A stretch of DNA of 12,665 nucleotides from DATKRB01 sp036501425 (GTDB taxonomy: Bacteria > Actinomycetota > Acidimicrobiia > Acidimicrobiales > RAAP-2), in assembly GCA_036501425.1 (NCBI GenBank), contig DASYAI010000048.1:1-12665 (forward strand), in the 5' to 3' direction. This document shows positions 1-7,834 of the stretch, one piece after another (positions within the stretch are counted from its first letter, which is position 1; every line of letters begins with the position of its first letter). A program made the position numbers and the translations under genes. Below the pieces are notes generated by a model. That model saw only the letters and a list, made by a program, of their open reading frames with translations. It made no database searches and was not told the origin of the DNA.

Positions 1-1
1 G

Positions 2-253
2 TCGGTGGCCCGGATGATCGACCAGGGCCGTGCGCCTTCGGTCCACTCGGCGGTGGGCAAGGACCTCGGCACCCGCTTCGAGCAGGACGTCCTGGCTCGG
101 GTCCAGACCCTGGTCGAGGAGGAGCCCGCACCAGGCGGTCCGGGCGAGCTCGGGCGGCTGCTGGCCCGGGCCCTGCTGGTCGCCCCGTCATGGACGATCC
201 GGGGCGGCACCAACGAGATCCTGCGCACCGTGATCGCGAAGGGTCTGCGGTGA
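2..253 (+). CDS. Acyl-CoA dehydrogenase, C-terminal fragment (gene runs off the left edge)
   Basis: Only the last 83 residues are in the window; the reading frame is open to the left edge. The visible part is the C-terminal four-helix bundle of a flavin-dependent acyl-CoA dehydrogenase, which oxidises acyl-CoA to 2-enoyl-CoA in the cytoplasm and passes electrons to ETF. The diagnostic piece is the closing motif IRGGTNEILR near the C-terminus. The position that carries the catalytic Glu in medium-chain dehydrogenases (just before the Gly-Thr) is Gly here, as in many bacterial homologues whose base lies elsewhere in the protein. The stop codon overlaps the GTG start of the next acyl-CoA dehydrogenase gene by 4 bp (GTGA, 250-253), so the two are probably translationally coupled and may form one heteromeric enzyme. 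The family is clear; substrate cannot be judged from this fragment. Confidence 0.88.
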   Translation, partial: SVARMIDQGRAPSVHSAVGKDLGTRFEQDVLARVQTLVEEEPAPGGPGELGRLLARALLVAPSWTIRGGTNEILRTVIAKGLR

Positions 254-1314
254 GCGAGGCACTGCTCCTCGAGAGCGCCGAGCGGGCCTTCGCGGCGACG
301 TGCTCCCACGATCGGGTGCAGGCCGCGGAGGCGGCGGGATGGGCGCCGGAGGTCTGGGAGACCGTGGCGGCCATGGGGCTGCCGTGGATCTCGGTGCCCG
401 AGGAAGCGGGCGGCTCCGGCGGCACGGTCGCCGACGCCGTGGCGGTGCTGGGCCTCGCCGGGGCCCACGCCGCGCCGGTGCCGCTGGCCGAGGCTGGCCT
501 GCTGGCCGGATGGTTGCTGGCGGGCGCCGGGTTGCCCGTCGACCCGGGTCCGAGCACCGTGGTGCCCGGCGTGCGGGGCGACGACCTGGGCCTGCGGGCG
601 GGTGTCCTCACCGGGACCGCCCGGCGCGTGCCATGGGCCCGGGCGGTCGAGCGGATCGTCGCGCTGGTCGACGGGCAGGTGGTGGTAGTGGCAGCATCGT
701 CGGCCGGGTTGGAGGCGGGGGTCAACCTGGCGGGCGAGCCCCGGGACACCGTCGTGTTCGACCGGGTGGAACCCGAGCAGGTGGCTCCCGCCGGGACCGG
801 GGTGGACCCCGACGCCCTGTGGTTCCGGGGGGCGCTCAGCCGGGTCGCCCTGATGGCGGGCGCGCTGCAGGCGCTAGCCGATCAGACCGCGGCGTACGCC
901 GAGCAGCGCCAGCAGTTCGGCCGGCCCATCGCCGGCTTTCAGGCGGTGCAGGAGCACGTGGTGCGATGCGCCGAGGAGGCGGCCCTGGTCGATCTGGCCG
1001 CCCAGGTATCGGCGGCCCGGGTCGACGAAGGGCCGGCCGCCTTTGAGGTCGCGTCGGCCAAGCTGCTCGCCAACGACGCGGTCCGGGTGGCCACTCGCGC
1101 CGCCCACCAGGTGCACGGGGCGATCGGGCTGACCCAAGAGCACCGGCTCCACCAGCTGACCCGGCGACTCTGGTCGTGGAGGGCGGAGTACGGCGACGGG
1201 TGGTCGGTGCGGCTGGGCCGGGCCGTCGCCGGCCGGCCGCCGGCCCGCCTCTACGAGACCATCGCCGACGGATCGGCGTCGGGGATCACCCTTCCGGTCG
1301 GGATCACCTCCTGA
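250..1314 (+). CDS. Acyl-CoA dehydrogenase family protein, probable second subunit of a heteromeric enzyme
   Basis: A 354-residue protein starting at GTG 250, which overlaps the upstream stop codon. The N-terminal helical part is short; a Gly-rich stretch (EEAGGSGGTV, about 51-60) resembles the usual PExxGG segment. A divergent middle beta region follows, then the well-conserved C-terminal helical domain from about 190, with QRQQFGRPIAGFQAVQ (219-234) and QVHGAIGLTQEH (287-298). RQFGxPI and QxxGGxG are FAD- and subunit-contact signatures. The protein is shorter than the usual 380-400 residues, mostly in the first two domains. Adjacent acyl-CoA dehydrogenase genes, one of them degenerate, form alpha2beta2 enzymes for steroid and other bulky acyl-CoAs in actinobacteria (FadE28/FadE29 type). 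I infer that arrangement from layout and length; the substrate is unknown. Confidence 0.85.
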   Translation: MSEALLLESAERAFAATCSHDRVQAAEAAGWAPEVWETVAAMGLPWISVPEEAGGSGGTVADAVAVLGLAGAHAAPVPLAEAGLLAGWLLAGAGLPVDPGPSTVVPGVRGDDLGLRAGVLTGTARRVPWARAVERIVALVDGQVVVVAASSAGLEAGVNLAGEPRDTVVFDRVEPEQVAPAGTGVDPDALWFRGALSRVALMAGALQALADQTAAYAEQRQQFGRPIAGFQAVQEHVVRCAEEAALVDLAAQVSAARVDEGPAAFEVASAKLLANDAVRVATRAAHQVHGAIGLTQEHRLHQLTRRLWSWRAEYGDGWSVRLGRAVAGRPPARLYETIADGSASGITLPVGITS

Positions 1315-1329
1315 CCGGAGGTGGACGCG

Positions 1330-1349
1330 GCGCGGGAGCCGGGCCGCGC
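1330..1349. terminator. Possible hairpin after the acyl-CoA dehydrogenase operon
   Basis: GCGCGG at 1330-1335 and CCGCGC at 1344-1349 can form a perfect 6-bp GC stem with an 8-nt loop, 15 nt after the stop codon at 1314. No T-run follows, so this is at best a non-canonical terminator. Such short GC stems also arise by chance in DNA of this composition. Confidence 0.25.
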
Positions 1350-1393
1350 TCGCAGGTCGCCGGGCCACTGGGGAGCCCGCCGGGGCAGCCCGC

Positions 1394-1399
1394 TAGCAT
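1394..1399 (+). promoter_or_regulatory. -10-like box TAGCAT for a leaderless aldo/keto reductase transcript
   Basis: TAGCAT fits the TANNNT -10 pattern and lies 7 nt before the ATG at 1407, so transcription would start at or next to the A of the start codon. There is no Shine-Dalgarno sequence before this ATG. Leaderless transcripts are common in actinobacteria. No convincing -35 box is visible. Confidence 0.45.
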
Positions 1400-1406
1400 C
1401 CCGGAC

Positions 1407-2375
1407 ATGCAATTCGCGCACCTTGGCCGGACCGGGCTGCGGGTCAGCCGCTTGTGTCTGGGCACGATGAACTTCGGGCCCGAGACCGACGAGGCCGATT
1501 CCTTCGCCATCATGGATCGTGCCCACGACGTGGGGATCAATTTCTTCGACTCGGCCAACGTGTACGGCCGATCGAAGGGTCGTGGCGCCACCGAGGAGAT
1601 CGTCGGCCGCTGGTTCGAGAAGGGGGACGGCCGCCGCGAGCGCACCGTGCTGGCGACCAAGCTCTACGGGGAGATGGGGGACTGGCCCAACGAGGGCCGC
1701 CTGTCGGCGCTCAATATCCGTCGGGCCTGCGACGCGTCGCTCCGGCGGCTGCAGACCGACTACATCGACCTCTACCAGATGCACCATATCGACCGCACCA
1801 CCCCGTGGGACGAGATCTGGGAAGCGATGGAGGTTCTCCGGGCCCAGGGCAAGATCCTCTACGTCGGCTCGTCCAACTTCGCCGGGTGGCACATCGCCAA
1901 GGCCCAGGGCGTGGCCGAGGGCCGGCAGTTCACCGGTCTGGCGAGCGAGCAGTCGCTGTACAACCTGCTGGCGCGGCAGATCGAGCTCGAGGTGTTGCCC
2001 GCCGCCATCGACTTCGGCGTGGGGGTCATTCCCTGGTCGCCGTTGCAGGGGGGCCTGCTCGGGGGCGTGGTGCGCAAGGAGCGCGAGGGCAGTCGCCGCA
2101 ACCAGCGGTGGGCCGGTGCCGACGACGCCCTGCGGGCCCAGCTGGGCGCCTACGAGGACCTGTGCGAGTCGATCGGCGAGGAGCCCTCGACGGTCGCCCT
2201 CGCCTGGCTGCTCGGCCGACCCGGCGTCACCGGTCCGATCATCGGTCCCCGGACCGTCGACCAGTTCGAGGGCGCACTTCGAGCGCTCGAGATCACCCTC
2301 GCTTCCGAGGTCCTCGAGCAGCTCGACGCCCTGTTTCCGGGGCACAAGCCCGCACCCGAGGACTACGCCTGGTAG
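1407..2375 (+). CDS. Aldo/keto reductase (NADPH-dependent oxidoreductase)
   Basis: A 322-residue TIM-barrel oxidoreductase of the aldo/keto reductase superfamily (COG0667 type), expected to reduce aldehydes or ketones with NADPH in the cytoplasm. The protein opens with the typical LGRTGLRVSRLCLGTMNFG (6-24). The catalytic tetrad is intact: Asp48 (FDSANVYG), Tyr53, Lys85 (ATKLYG) and His126 (YQMHHID). A C-terminal cofactor-binding segment, GPIIGPRTVDQFEGAL, is recognisable. Length is normal. The ATG at 1407 is chosen because homology begins exactly there and a -10-like box sits 7 nt upstream; the upstream in-frame extension has no family resemblance. It runs convergently to a second aldo/keto reductase gene. 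The physiological substrate is unknown; the adjacent acyl-CoA dehydrogenases are only weak context. Confidence 0.93.
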   Translation: MQFAHLGRTGLRVSRLCLGTMNFGPETDEADSFAIMDRAHDVGINFFDSANVYGRSKGRGATEEIVGRWFEKGDGRRERTVLATKLYGEMGDWPNEGRLSALNIRRACDASLRRLQTDYIDLYQMHHIDRTTPWDEIWEAMEVLRAQGKILYVGSSNFAGWHIAKAQGVAEGRQFTGLASEQSLYNLLARQIELEVLPAAIDFGVGVIPWSPLQGGLLGGVVRKEREGSRRNQRWAGADDALRAQLGAYEDLCESIGEEPSTVALAWLLGRPGVTGPIIGPRTVDQFEGALRALEITLASEVLEQLDALFPGHKPAPEDYAW

Positions 2376-2392
2376 TCGGAGGCTGGTAGTCG
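2369..2392 (+). repeat. 10-bp tandem repeat over a stop codon
   Basis: CTGGTAGTCG occurs at 2369-2378 and again at 2383-2392, a period of 14 bp. The first copy contains the TAG stop of the upstream aldo/keto reductase. It looks like a small local duplication at the gene end, without visible function. Confidence 0.5.
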
Positions 2393-2393
2393 C

Positions 2394-2407
2394 CGTCGCC
2401 CCCGACG
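2394..2407. terminator. Possible bidirectional hairpin between convergent genes
   Basis: CGTCG at 2394-2398, a CCCC loop and CGACG at 2403-2407 form a perfect 5-bp stem in the 47-bp gap between two convergent genes. There is no T-run on either side. The position suits a shared terminator, but the stem is short. Confidence 0.25.
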
Positions 2408-2422
2408 CGCCCACCTCGGGGC

Positions 2423-3415
2423 TCAGCGGTCGCTGTCGCCTCGGCGATACTCGGCGGTCAGGACGTCGAGCTCGGCGAGCAGGTCACCGTCGAGGGTCGT
2501 CGCCAGCGCCCGGACGGAGTCCTCGAGCTGCTCGGGCCGGCTCGCCCCCACGATGGGTGCGGTGACGGCCGGGTTGGCGAGCACCCAGGCCACCGCCAGG
2601 GTGGTCAGCGACAGCCCGGCCTGCTGGGCCACCGAGCCGAGCTGGGTCACGGTGGCGAACTCCCGGTCGTGCCAGTACCGGTCCTGGTAGATCCGTCCGG
2701 CGTTGCCCAAGGTGAACCTGGTGCCCTCCGGCGGGGGGCCTGACGGCACGTGCTTGCCGGTGAGCAGGCCGCCGGCGAGCGGGTTGTAGGGGATCATGCC
2801 GATCCCCTCCTCGACGCACAGCGGGAACAGGTCCCGCTCGAACTCCCGGAACAGCAGGTTGTAACGGGGCTGGACCGAGTCGAAGCGGACCAGGCCGGTC
2901 GCCTCGGACCGCCCGATGGCCCGGGCCAGCCGGAACGCCAGCCAGTTGCTGACCCCCACGTAGCGCGCCTTGCCGGCGCGCACCACGTCGTCGAGGGCAC
3001 CGAGGGTCTCGTCGATCGGCGTGGACGGGTCGAACCCGTGGAGCTGGTAGAGGTCGACGTAGTCGGTCCCGAGGCGGCGGAGCGAGCCGTCGATGGCGTC
3101 GAGGATGTGCTTGCGCGACGTGCCCCGGTCCCAGGGCGACGGCCCGGTCGGTGCGAAGCACTTGGTGGCGACGATGAAGCGGTCGCGGCGGTCGCGCAGC
3201 CAGCGGCCCAGGATCTCCTCGGTCCGCCCCACGGTCGAGCCGTCGCCGCCCAGGGGGTAGGCGTCGGCGGTGTCCAAGAAGGTGAACCCGGCCTCGTCGG
3301 CCGCGTCGAGGATGGCGACCGACCGCTCCTCATCGCACTGGAGGCCGAAGGTCATGGTCCCCAGGCACAGGCGGGAGACCTTCAACCCCGTCCGTCCCAG
3401 CCTCACGTGCTCCAC
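2423..3415 (-). CDS. Aldo/keto reductase, second paralogue
   Basis: A 330-residue aldo/keto reductase on the minus strand. It opens with LGRTGLKVSRLCLGTMTFG (6-24), almost the same as its convergent neighbour. The catalytic tetrad is complete at the same residue numbers: Asp48 (FLDTADAYP), Tyr53, Lys85 (VATKCF) and His126 (YQLHGFD). Later segments PYNPLAGGLLTGK and TAPIVGASRPEQLEDSV are standard family landmarks for the barrel end and cofactor phosphate binding. The start is GTG at 3415, because a perfect AAGGAGG lies 5 nt upstream; a second GTG three codons later would sit too far from it. The open frame continues upstream, but that part is only the antisense of the malic enzyme region. The role is probably NADPH-dependent carbonyl reduction; substrate unknown. 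The gene is divergent from the malic enzyme gene. Confidence 0.93.
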   Translation of the reverse strand: MEHVRLGRTGLKVSRLCLGTMTFGLQCDEERSVAILDAADEAGFTFLDTADAYPLGGDGSTVGRTEEILGRWLRDRRDRFIVATKCFAPTGPSPWDRGTSRKHILDAIDGSLRRLGTDYVDLYQLHGFDPSTPIDETLGALDDVVRAGKARYVGVSNWLAFRLARAIGRSEATGLVRFDSVQPRYNLLFREFERDLFPLCVEEGIGMIPYNPLAGGLLTGKHVPSGPPPEGTRFTLGNAGRIYQDRYWHDREFATVTQLGSVAQQAGLSLTTLAVAWVLANPAVTAPIVGASRPEQLEDSVRALATTLDGDLLAELDVLTAEYRRGDSDR

Positions 3416-3420
3416 CCGAA

Positions 3421-3427
3421 CCTCCTT
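3421..3427 (-). promoter_or_regulatory. Strong Shine-Dalgarno AAGGAGG
   Basis: Read on the minus strand, AAGGAGG ends 5 nt before the GTG at 3415 and fixes the start of the second aldo/keto reductase. It is the strongest ribosome-binding site in the window and contrasts with the leaderless-looking starts around it. Confidence 0.8.
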
Positions 3428-3461
3428 GTGGGCCCCACCGCTCGGCGCTCCGTGACCGTCG

Positions 3462-3467
3462 AGCCTA
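3462..3467 (-). promoter_or_regulatory. Candidate -10 box TAGGCT for the minus-strand aldo/keto reductase
   Basis: Minus-strand TAGGCT fits TANNNT and would give a leader of roughly 40 nt that includes the AAGGAGG site. No good -35 hexamer is visible at the expected distance, so this is weak. The rest of the 163-bp intergenic stretch (3416-3578) holds only this candidate and the malic enzyme promoter. Confidence 0.25.
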
Positions 3468-3565
3468 CCGGGGAGCGGGAGGCCGACCCGCGTCGCTCCT
3501 GGTCGAAGCCCGAGGACCAGCTCCGGCTCCCCGGGGCGGGAGGTGCTCGGCCCCGGGGCGCTCGG

Positions 3566-3571
3566 TATCCT
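3566..3571 (+). promoter_or_regulatory. -10-like box TATCCT for a leaderless malic enzyme transcript
   Basis: TATCCT lies exactly 7 nt before the ATG at 3579, the same spacing as before the aldo/keto reductase at 1407. There is no Shine-Dalgarno sequence before this ATG. The transcript would start at or beside the ATG. Confidence 0.45.
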
Positions 3572-3578
3572 TCGCGCC

Positions 3579-5024
<1,446 letters not shown>

Positions 5025-5050
5025 GCGCGTCGGTGGAGACCGGCCGTCGG

Positions 5051-5056
5051 TACCAT
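5051..5056 (+). promoter_or_regulatory. Weak -10-like box TACCAT upstream of the GH15 gene
   Basis: TACCAT in the 127-bp gap (5025-5151) after the malic enzyme gene fits TANNNT and would give a leader of about 90 nt. No -35 partner is evident. Read-through from the malic enzyme promoter is an equally good explanation. Nothing else was seen in this gap. Confidence 0.15.
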
Positions 5057-5141
5057 GGCGGGGCGGGCCGGCCGGGGGCAGGTGGAGGGGGACCAGGCTG
5101 CCGAGCAGGTCGGGCACCGGCCCGGGACCGTGCGAGATCTC

Positions 5142-5147
5142 GGGAGG
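5142..5147 (+). promoter_or_regulatory. Shine-Dalgarno GGGAGG for the GH15 gene
   Basis: GGGAGG ends 4 nt before the ATG at 5152, slightly close but acceptable. It supports that ATG over the in-frame GTG at 5224, which lacks an equivalent site. Confidence 0.55.
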
Positions 5148-5151
5148 CGCG

Positions 5152-7299
5152 ATGGAAGACGAGCCGAGCGACCACGGGCGCCGCGGCGGGACCGGCCACC
5201 CGCCGTCGCCCGGCGGACGCCTGGTGTCGCTGCGGCCGCCCCCGCTCGGCACCACCGCGGCGCCGCCGGAGCGCCGTGCTGGTCCCGGCGACGCCCGACG
5301 AGTCCCCCGACCGCCGCCCGACGATCCCCTCGAGGCGATCTTTCCCGCGATCGCCGACTACGCGTTCCTCTCGGACTGCGAGAACACGTGCCTCGTGGCG
5401 CCGACGGGCGCGGTGGAGTGGCTGTGCCTGCCCCGGCCCCACGACCCGAGCGTCTTCGGGACCCTGCTCGACCGGTCGGCCGGCGCCTTCCGCCTGGCCC
5501 CGGCCGACACCGCAGTGCCCGCCAACCGCCGTTACGTGCCCGGGTCCATGGTGCTGGCCACCACCTGGCAGACCCGCACCGGTTGGCTGGCGGTGCGCGA
5601 CTTCCTGGCCGTCGGGCCCTGGCACCGCACCGACGACCGATCGGCCCTGCACCGGCGGACCCCGGGCGACTTCGACGCCGACCACATGCTCGTGCGCACC
5701 GCGACGTGCCTGCACGGCGAGGTCGACGTGCAGCTCGAGTGCGAGCCGTCCTTCGACTGGGGCCGCGAGGACGCCGAGTGGAGCTACACCGGCGCCGGGT
5801 ACGACCGGGTGCGCACGACCAACGCCGACCAGGTGCCGCTGACCCTGGTCGGGGACCTCCGATTGGGCATCGAGGGCCGCGCCGTCCGGGCCCGGCACCG
5901 GCTCGGCGAGGGCGAGTCGTGCTTCGTGGTGCTCAGCTGGTCCGAGCGCCCCCCGCCCGACCAGGCCCACGCGGTCCGTGAACGCCTCGAGGCGACCAAC
6001 CGCTTCTGGCGGGGCTGGGTGGACGGCGGCCGGTTCCCGGACCATCCCTGGCGCGAGCAGCTCCAGCGCAGCGCCCTCACCCTGAAGGGCCTCACCTACT
6101 CCTCGACCGGCGCCCTGCTGGCCGCGCCCACCACGTCGCTCCCCGAGAACCCCGGTGGGGCCCGCAACTGGGATTACCGCTTCACCTGGGTCCGCGACGC
6201 CGCGTTCACCGTGTGGGCACTGCACGCCCTGGGGTTCGAGGCCGAGACGGCCGACTTCCTCTCCTTTCTGGCCGACGCCTTGGGGACCACCAGTCATCAC
6301 GGGCCATCGGGATCGCGCCGGTCGTCGGGGACCGACACCCGGCAGCTCGAGGTGCTCTACGCGGTGGACGGCTCGGTGCCGCCCCCCGAGATCGAGCTCG
6401 ATCACCTGAGCGGGTACGGGGGCAGCCGGCCCGTCCGGGCCGGCAACGCCGCGGTCCAGCAGCTCCAGACGGACATCTTCGGCGCGGTGGTCGACTCCGT
6501 CTACCAGCACACCCGCTCGCGCGACGCCCTGGGGGAGCGCCCGTGGGCCCTGGTGGTCAGCGCGGTGGAGGCGGCCCTGGCCCGCTGGGCGGAGCCCGAC
6601 CACAGCATCTGGGAGGTGCGGGGCGAGCCCCGGCACTTCACCTACTCGAAGGTGACGTGCTGGGTCGCCGCCGACCGGGGCGCCCGCCTGGCGGCGCTGC
6701 GGGGCGACACCGAGCGCGCCGATCGCTGGTGGCAGGCGGCGCTCGACATCCACGCCGACGTCTGTGCCCGAGCGGTCGACGGCGCCGGCCGCTTCACCCA
6801 GTACTACGGGTCGACCGAGCTCGACGCCTCCCTGCTGGTGCTCCCGCTCGTGCGGTTCCTGCCGCCCGACGATCCTCGGGTACGCGCCACCATCCTCGGG
6901 GTGGCGGACGAGCTCGGCGAGGACGGCTTCGTGCACCGTTACCGCACCACGACGACCGACGACGGCCTCGACGAGCCCGAGGCCAGCTTCACCGTCTGCT
7001 CGTTCTGGCTGGTGTCGGCCCTGGTCGAGATCGGCGAGGTCGGCCGGGCCCGCAAGCTCTGCGAGCGGCTGCTCGGCCTGGCGAGCGGTCTGGGCCTCTA
7101 CGGCGAGGAGCTCGATCCCACCACCGGCCGTCACCTGGGCAACTTCCCCCAGGCTCTGACCCACCTCGCCCTGGTCAACGCTGTGCTGCACGTGATCAGC
7201 GCCGAGGAGCAGGCCCAGGCGCCGCTGGCGGCGGCGACCTCCGCCAGCTGGTGGGCGGCCGCCGGGCAGGGGAGCGCCGCCGCCGGTTCGGGCGTCTGA
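5152..7299 (+). CDS. Glycoside hydrolase family 15 protein (trehalase or glucoamylase type)
   Basis: A 715-residue cytoplasmic glycosidase without signal peptide. After a Pro/Arg-rich, probably disordered tail of about 60 residues comes the typical bacterial GH15 opening (IADYAFLSDCENTCLVAPTGAVEWLCLPR), a beta-sandwich domain, and an (alpha/alpha)6 barrel. Barrel landmarks are NWDYRFTWVRD (339-349), DGSVPPPEIELDHLSGYGG, IWEVRGEPRHFTYSK with Glu488 as likely general acid, and GLYGEELDP with Glu652/Glu653 as likely base. GNFPQALTHLALVNA near the end is also typical. Actinobacterial members include mycobacterial trehalase, which makes glucose from trehalose; others are glucoamylases or dextranases, so the substrate is open. 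The start is ATG 5152 behind GGGAGG; GTG 5224 is the alternative. A Nudix gene begins 10 bp after the stop, likely in the same operon. Confidence 0.92.
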   Translation: MEDEPSDHGRRGGTGHPPSPGGRLVSLRPPPLGTTAAPPERRAGPGDARRVPRPPPDDPLEAIFPAIADYAFLSDCENTCLVAPTGAVEWLCLPRPHDPSVFGTLLDRSAGAFRLAPADTAVPANRRYVPGSMVLATTWQTRTGWLAVRDFLAVGPWHRTDDRSALHRRTPGDFDADHMLVRTATCLHGEVDVQLECEPSFDWGREDAEWSYTGAGYDRVRTTNADQVPLTLVGDLRLGIEGRAVRARHRLGEGESCFVVLSWSERPPPDQAHAVRERLEATNRFWRGWVDGGRFPDHPWREQLQRSALTLKGLTYSSTGALLAAPTTSLPENPGGARNWDYRFTWVRDAAFTVWALHALGFEAETADFLSFLADALGTTSHHGPSGSRRSSGTDTRQLEVLYAVDGSVPPPEIELDHLSGYGGSRPVRAGNAAVQQLQTDIFGAVVDSVYQHTRSRDALGERPWALVVSAVEAALARWAEPDHSIWEVRGEPRHFTYSKVTCWVAADRGARLAALRGDTERADRWWQAALDIHADVCARAVDGAGRFTQYYGSTELDASLLVLPLVRFLPPDDPRVRATILGVADELGEDGFVHRYRTTTTDDGLDEPEASFTVCSFWLVSALVEIGEVGRARKLCERLLGLASGLGLYGEELDPTTGRHLGNFPQALTHLALVNAVLHVISAEEQAQAPLAAATSASWWAAAGQGSAAAGSGV

Positions 7300-7309
7300 G
7301 CTCGGCCTG

Positions 7310-7834
7310 GTGCCACCGGTCAGCGCCGGCCTGCTCGCCTACCGGCGCCGTGGGGCGTCAGTGGAGGTGCTGCTCGTCCACCCGGGCGGACCCATCTGGG
7401 CCCGCCGCGACGACCGGGCCTGGTCGATCCCCAAGGGCGAGCTCGGCCCGGACGAGCCACCGCTGGCGGCCGCCCGGCGCGAGTTCACCGAGGAGCTCGG
7501 GGTCCCCGCCCCGTCCGGACCGCTCCTCGAGCTGGGCGAGATCCGCCAGCCGGGGGGCAAGCGGGTGTGGGTGTGGGCGGCGGACGCGCCGCACCTTTCG
7601 GGCGTCTCGGACCGGCCGCTGCACGAGGTGGCCTCCAACCGCTTCGAGATGGAGTGGCCGCCCCGGTCGGGCCGCGTGCAGTCCTTTCCCGAGGTGGACC
7701 GGGCCGAGTGGTTCGGCCTCGAAGTGGCCCGGGCCAAGCTGCACGCCGGGCAGGTGGGCTTCGTCGACCGCCTGGTGGCCGCGCTCGATCGGCGCGCCGG
7801 CGAGGGGCTCGATCAGGCTGCCGGGCCCGAGTAG
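7310..7834 (+). CDS. Nudix hydrolase, COG4119 type
   Basis: A 174-residue Nudix hydrolase, expected to cleave a nucleoside diphosphate linked to another moiety with Mg2+; the substrate is unknown. The Nudix box is perfect: Gly43-x5-Glu49-x7-Arg57-Glu58-Phe-x-Glu61-Glu62-x-Gly64-Val65. Surrounding landmarks fit the COG4119 group: SAGLLAYRRRG at the N-terminus, VLLVHPGGPIWARRDD, AWSIPKGE, and NRFEMEWPPRSGRVQSFPEVDRAEWF (110-135). The start is GTG at 7310, only 10 bp after the GH15 stop and without a clear Shine-Dalgarno sequence, so translation is probably coupled to the upstream gene. The 3' end overlaps the end of the minus-strand radical SAM gene by 22 bp (7813-7834), tail to tail. A link to sugar metabolism is suggested only by the operon position. 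Confidence 0.93.
   Translation: MPPVSAGLLAYRRRGASVEVLLVHPGGPIWARRDDRAWSIPKGELGPDEPPLAAARREFTEELGVPAPSGPLLELGEIRQPGGKRVWVWAADAPHLSGVSDRPLHEVASNRFEMEWPPRSGRVQSFPEVDRAEWFGLEVARAKLHAGQVGFVDRLVAALDRRAGEGLDQAAGPE

Noticed and set aside
1251..2414. A 387-codon minus-strand open frame over the first aldo/keto reductase
   Set aside because: No family resemblance; the + strand frame holds the complete catalytic tetrad.
3543..3578. Upstream ATG extension of the malic enzyme by 12 codons
   Set aside because: The extension has no ACT-domain resemblance and would contain the -10-like box TATCCT; ATG 3579 fits better.
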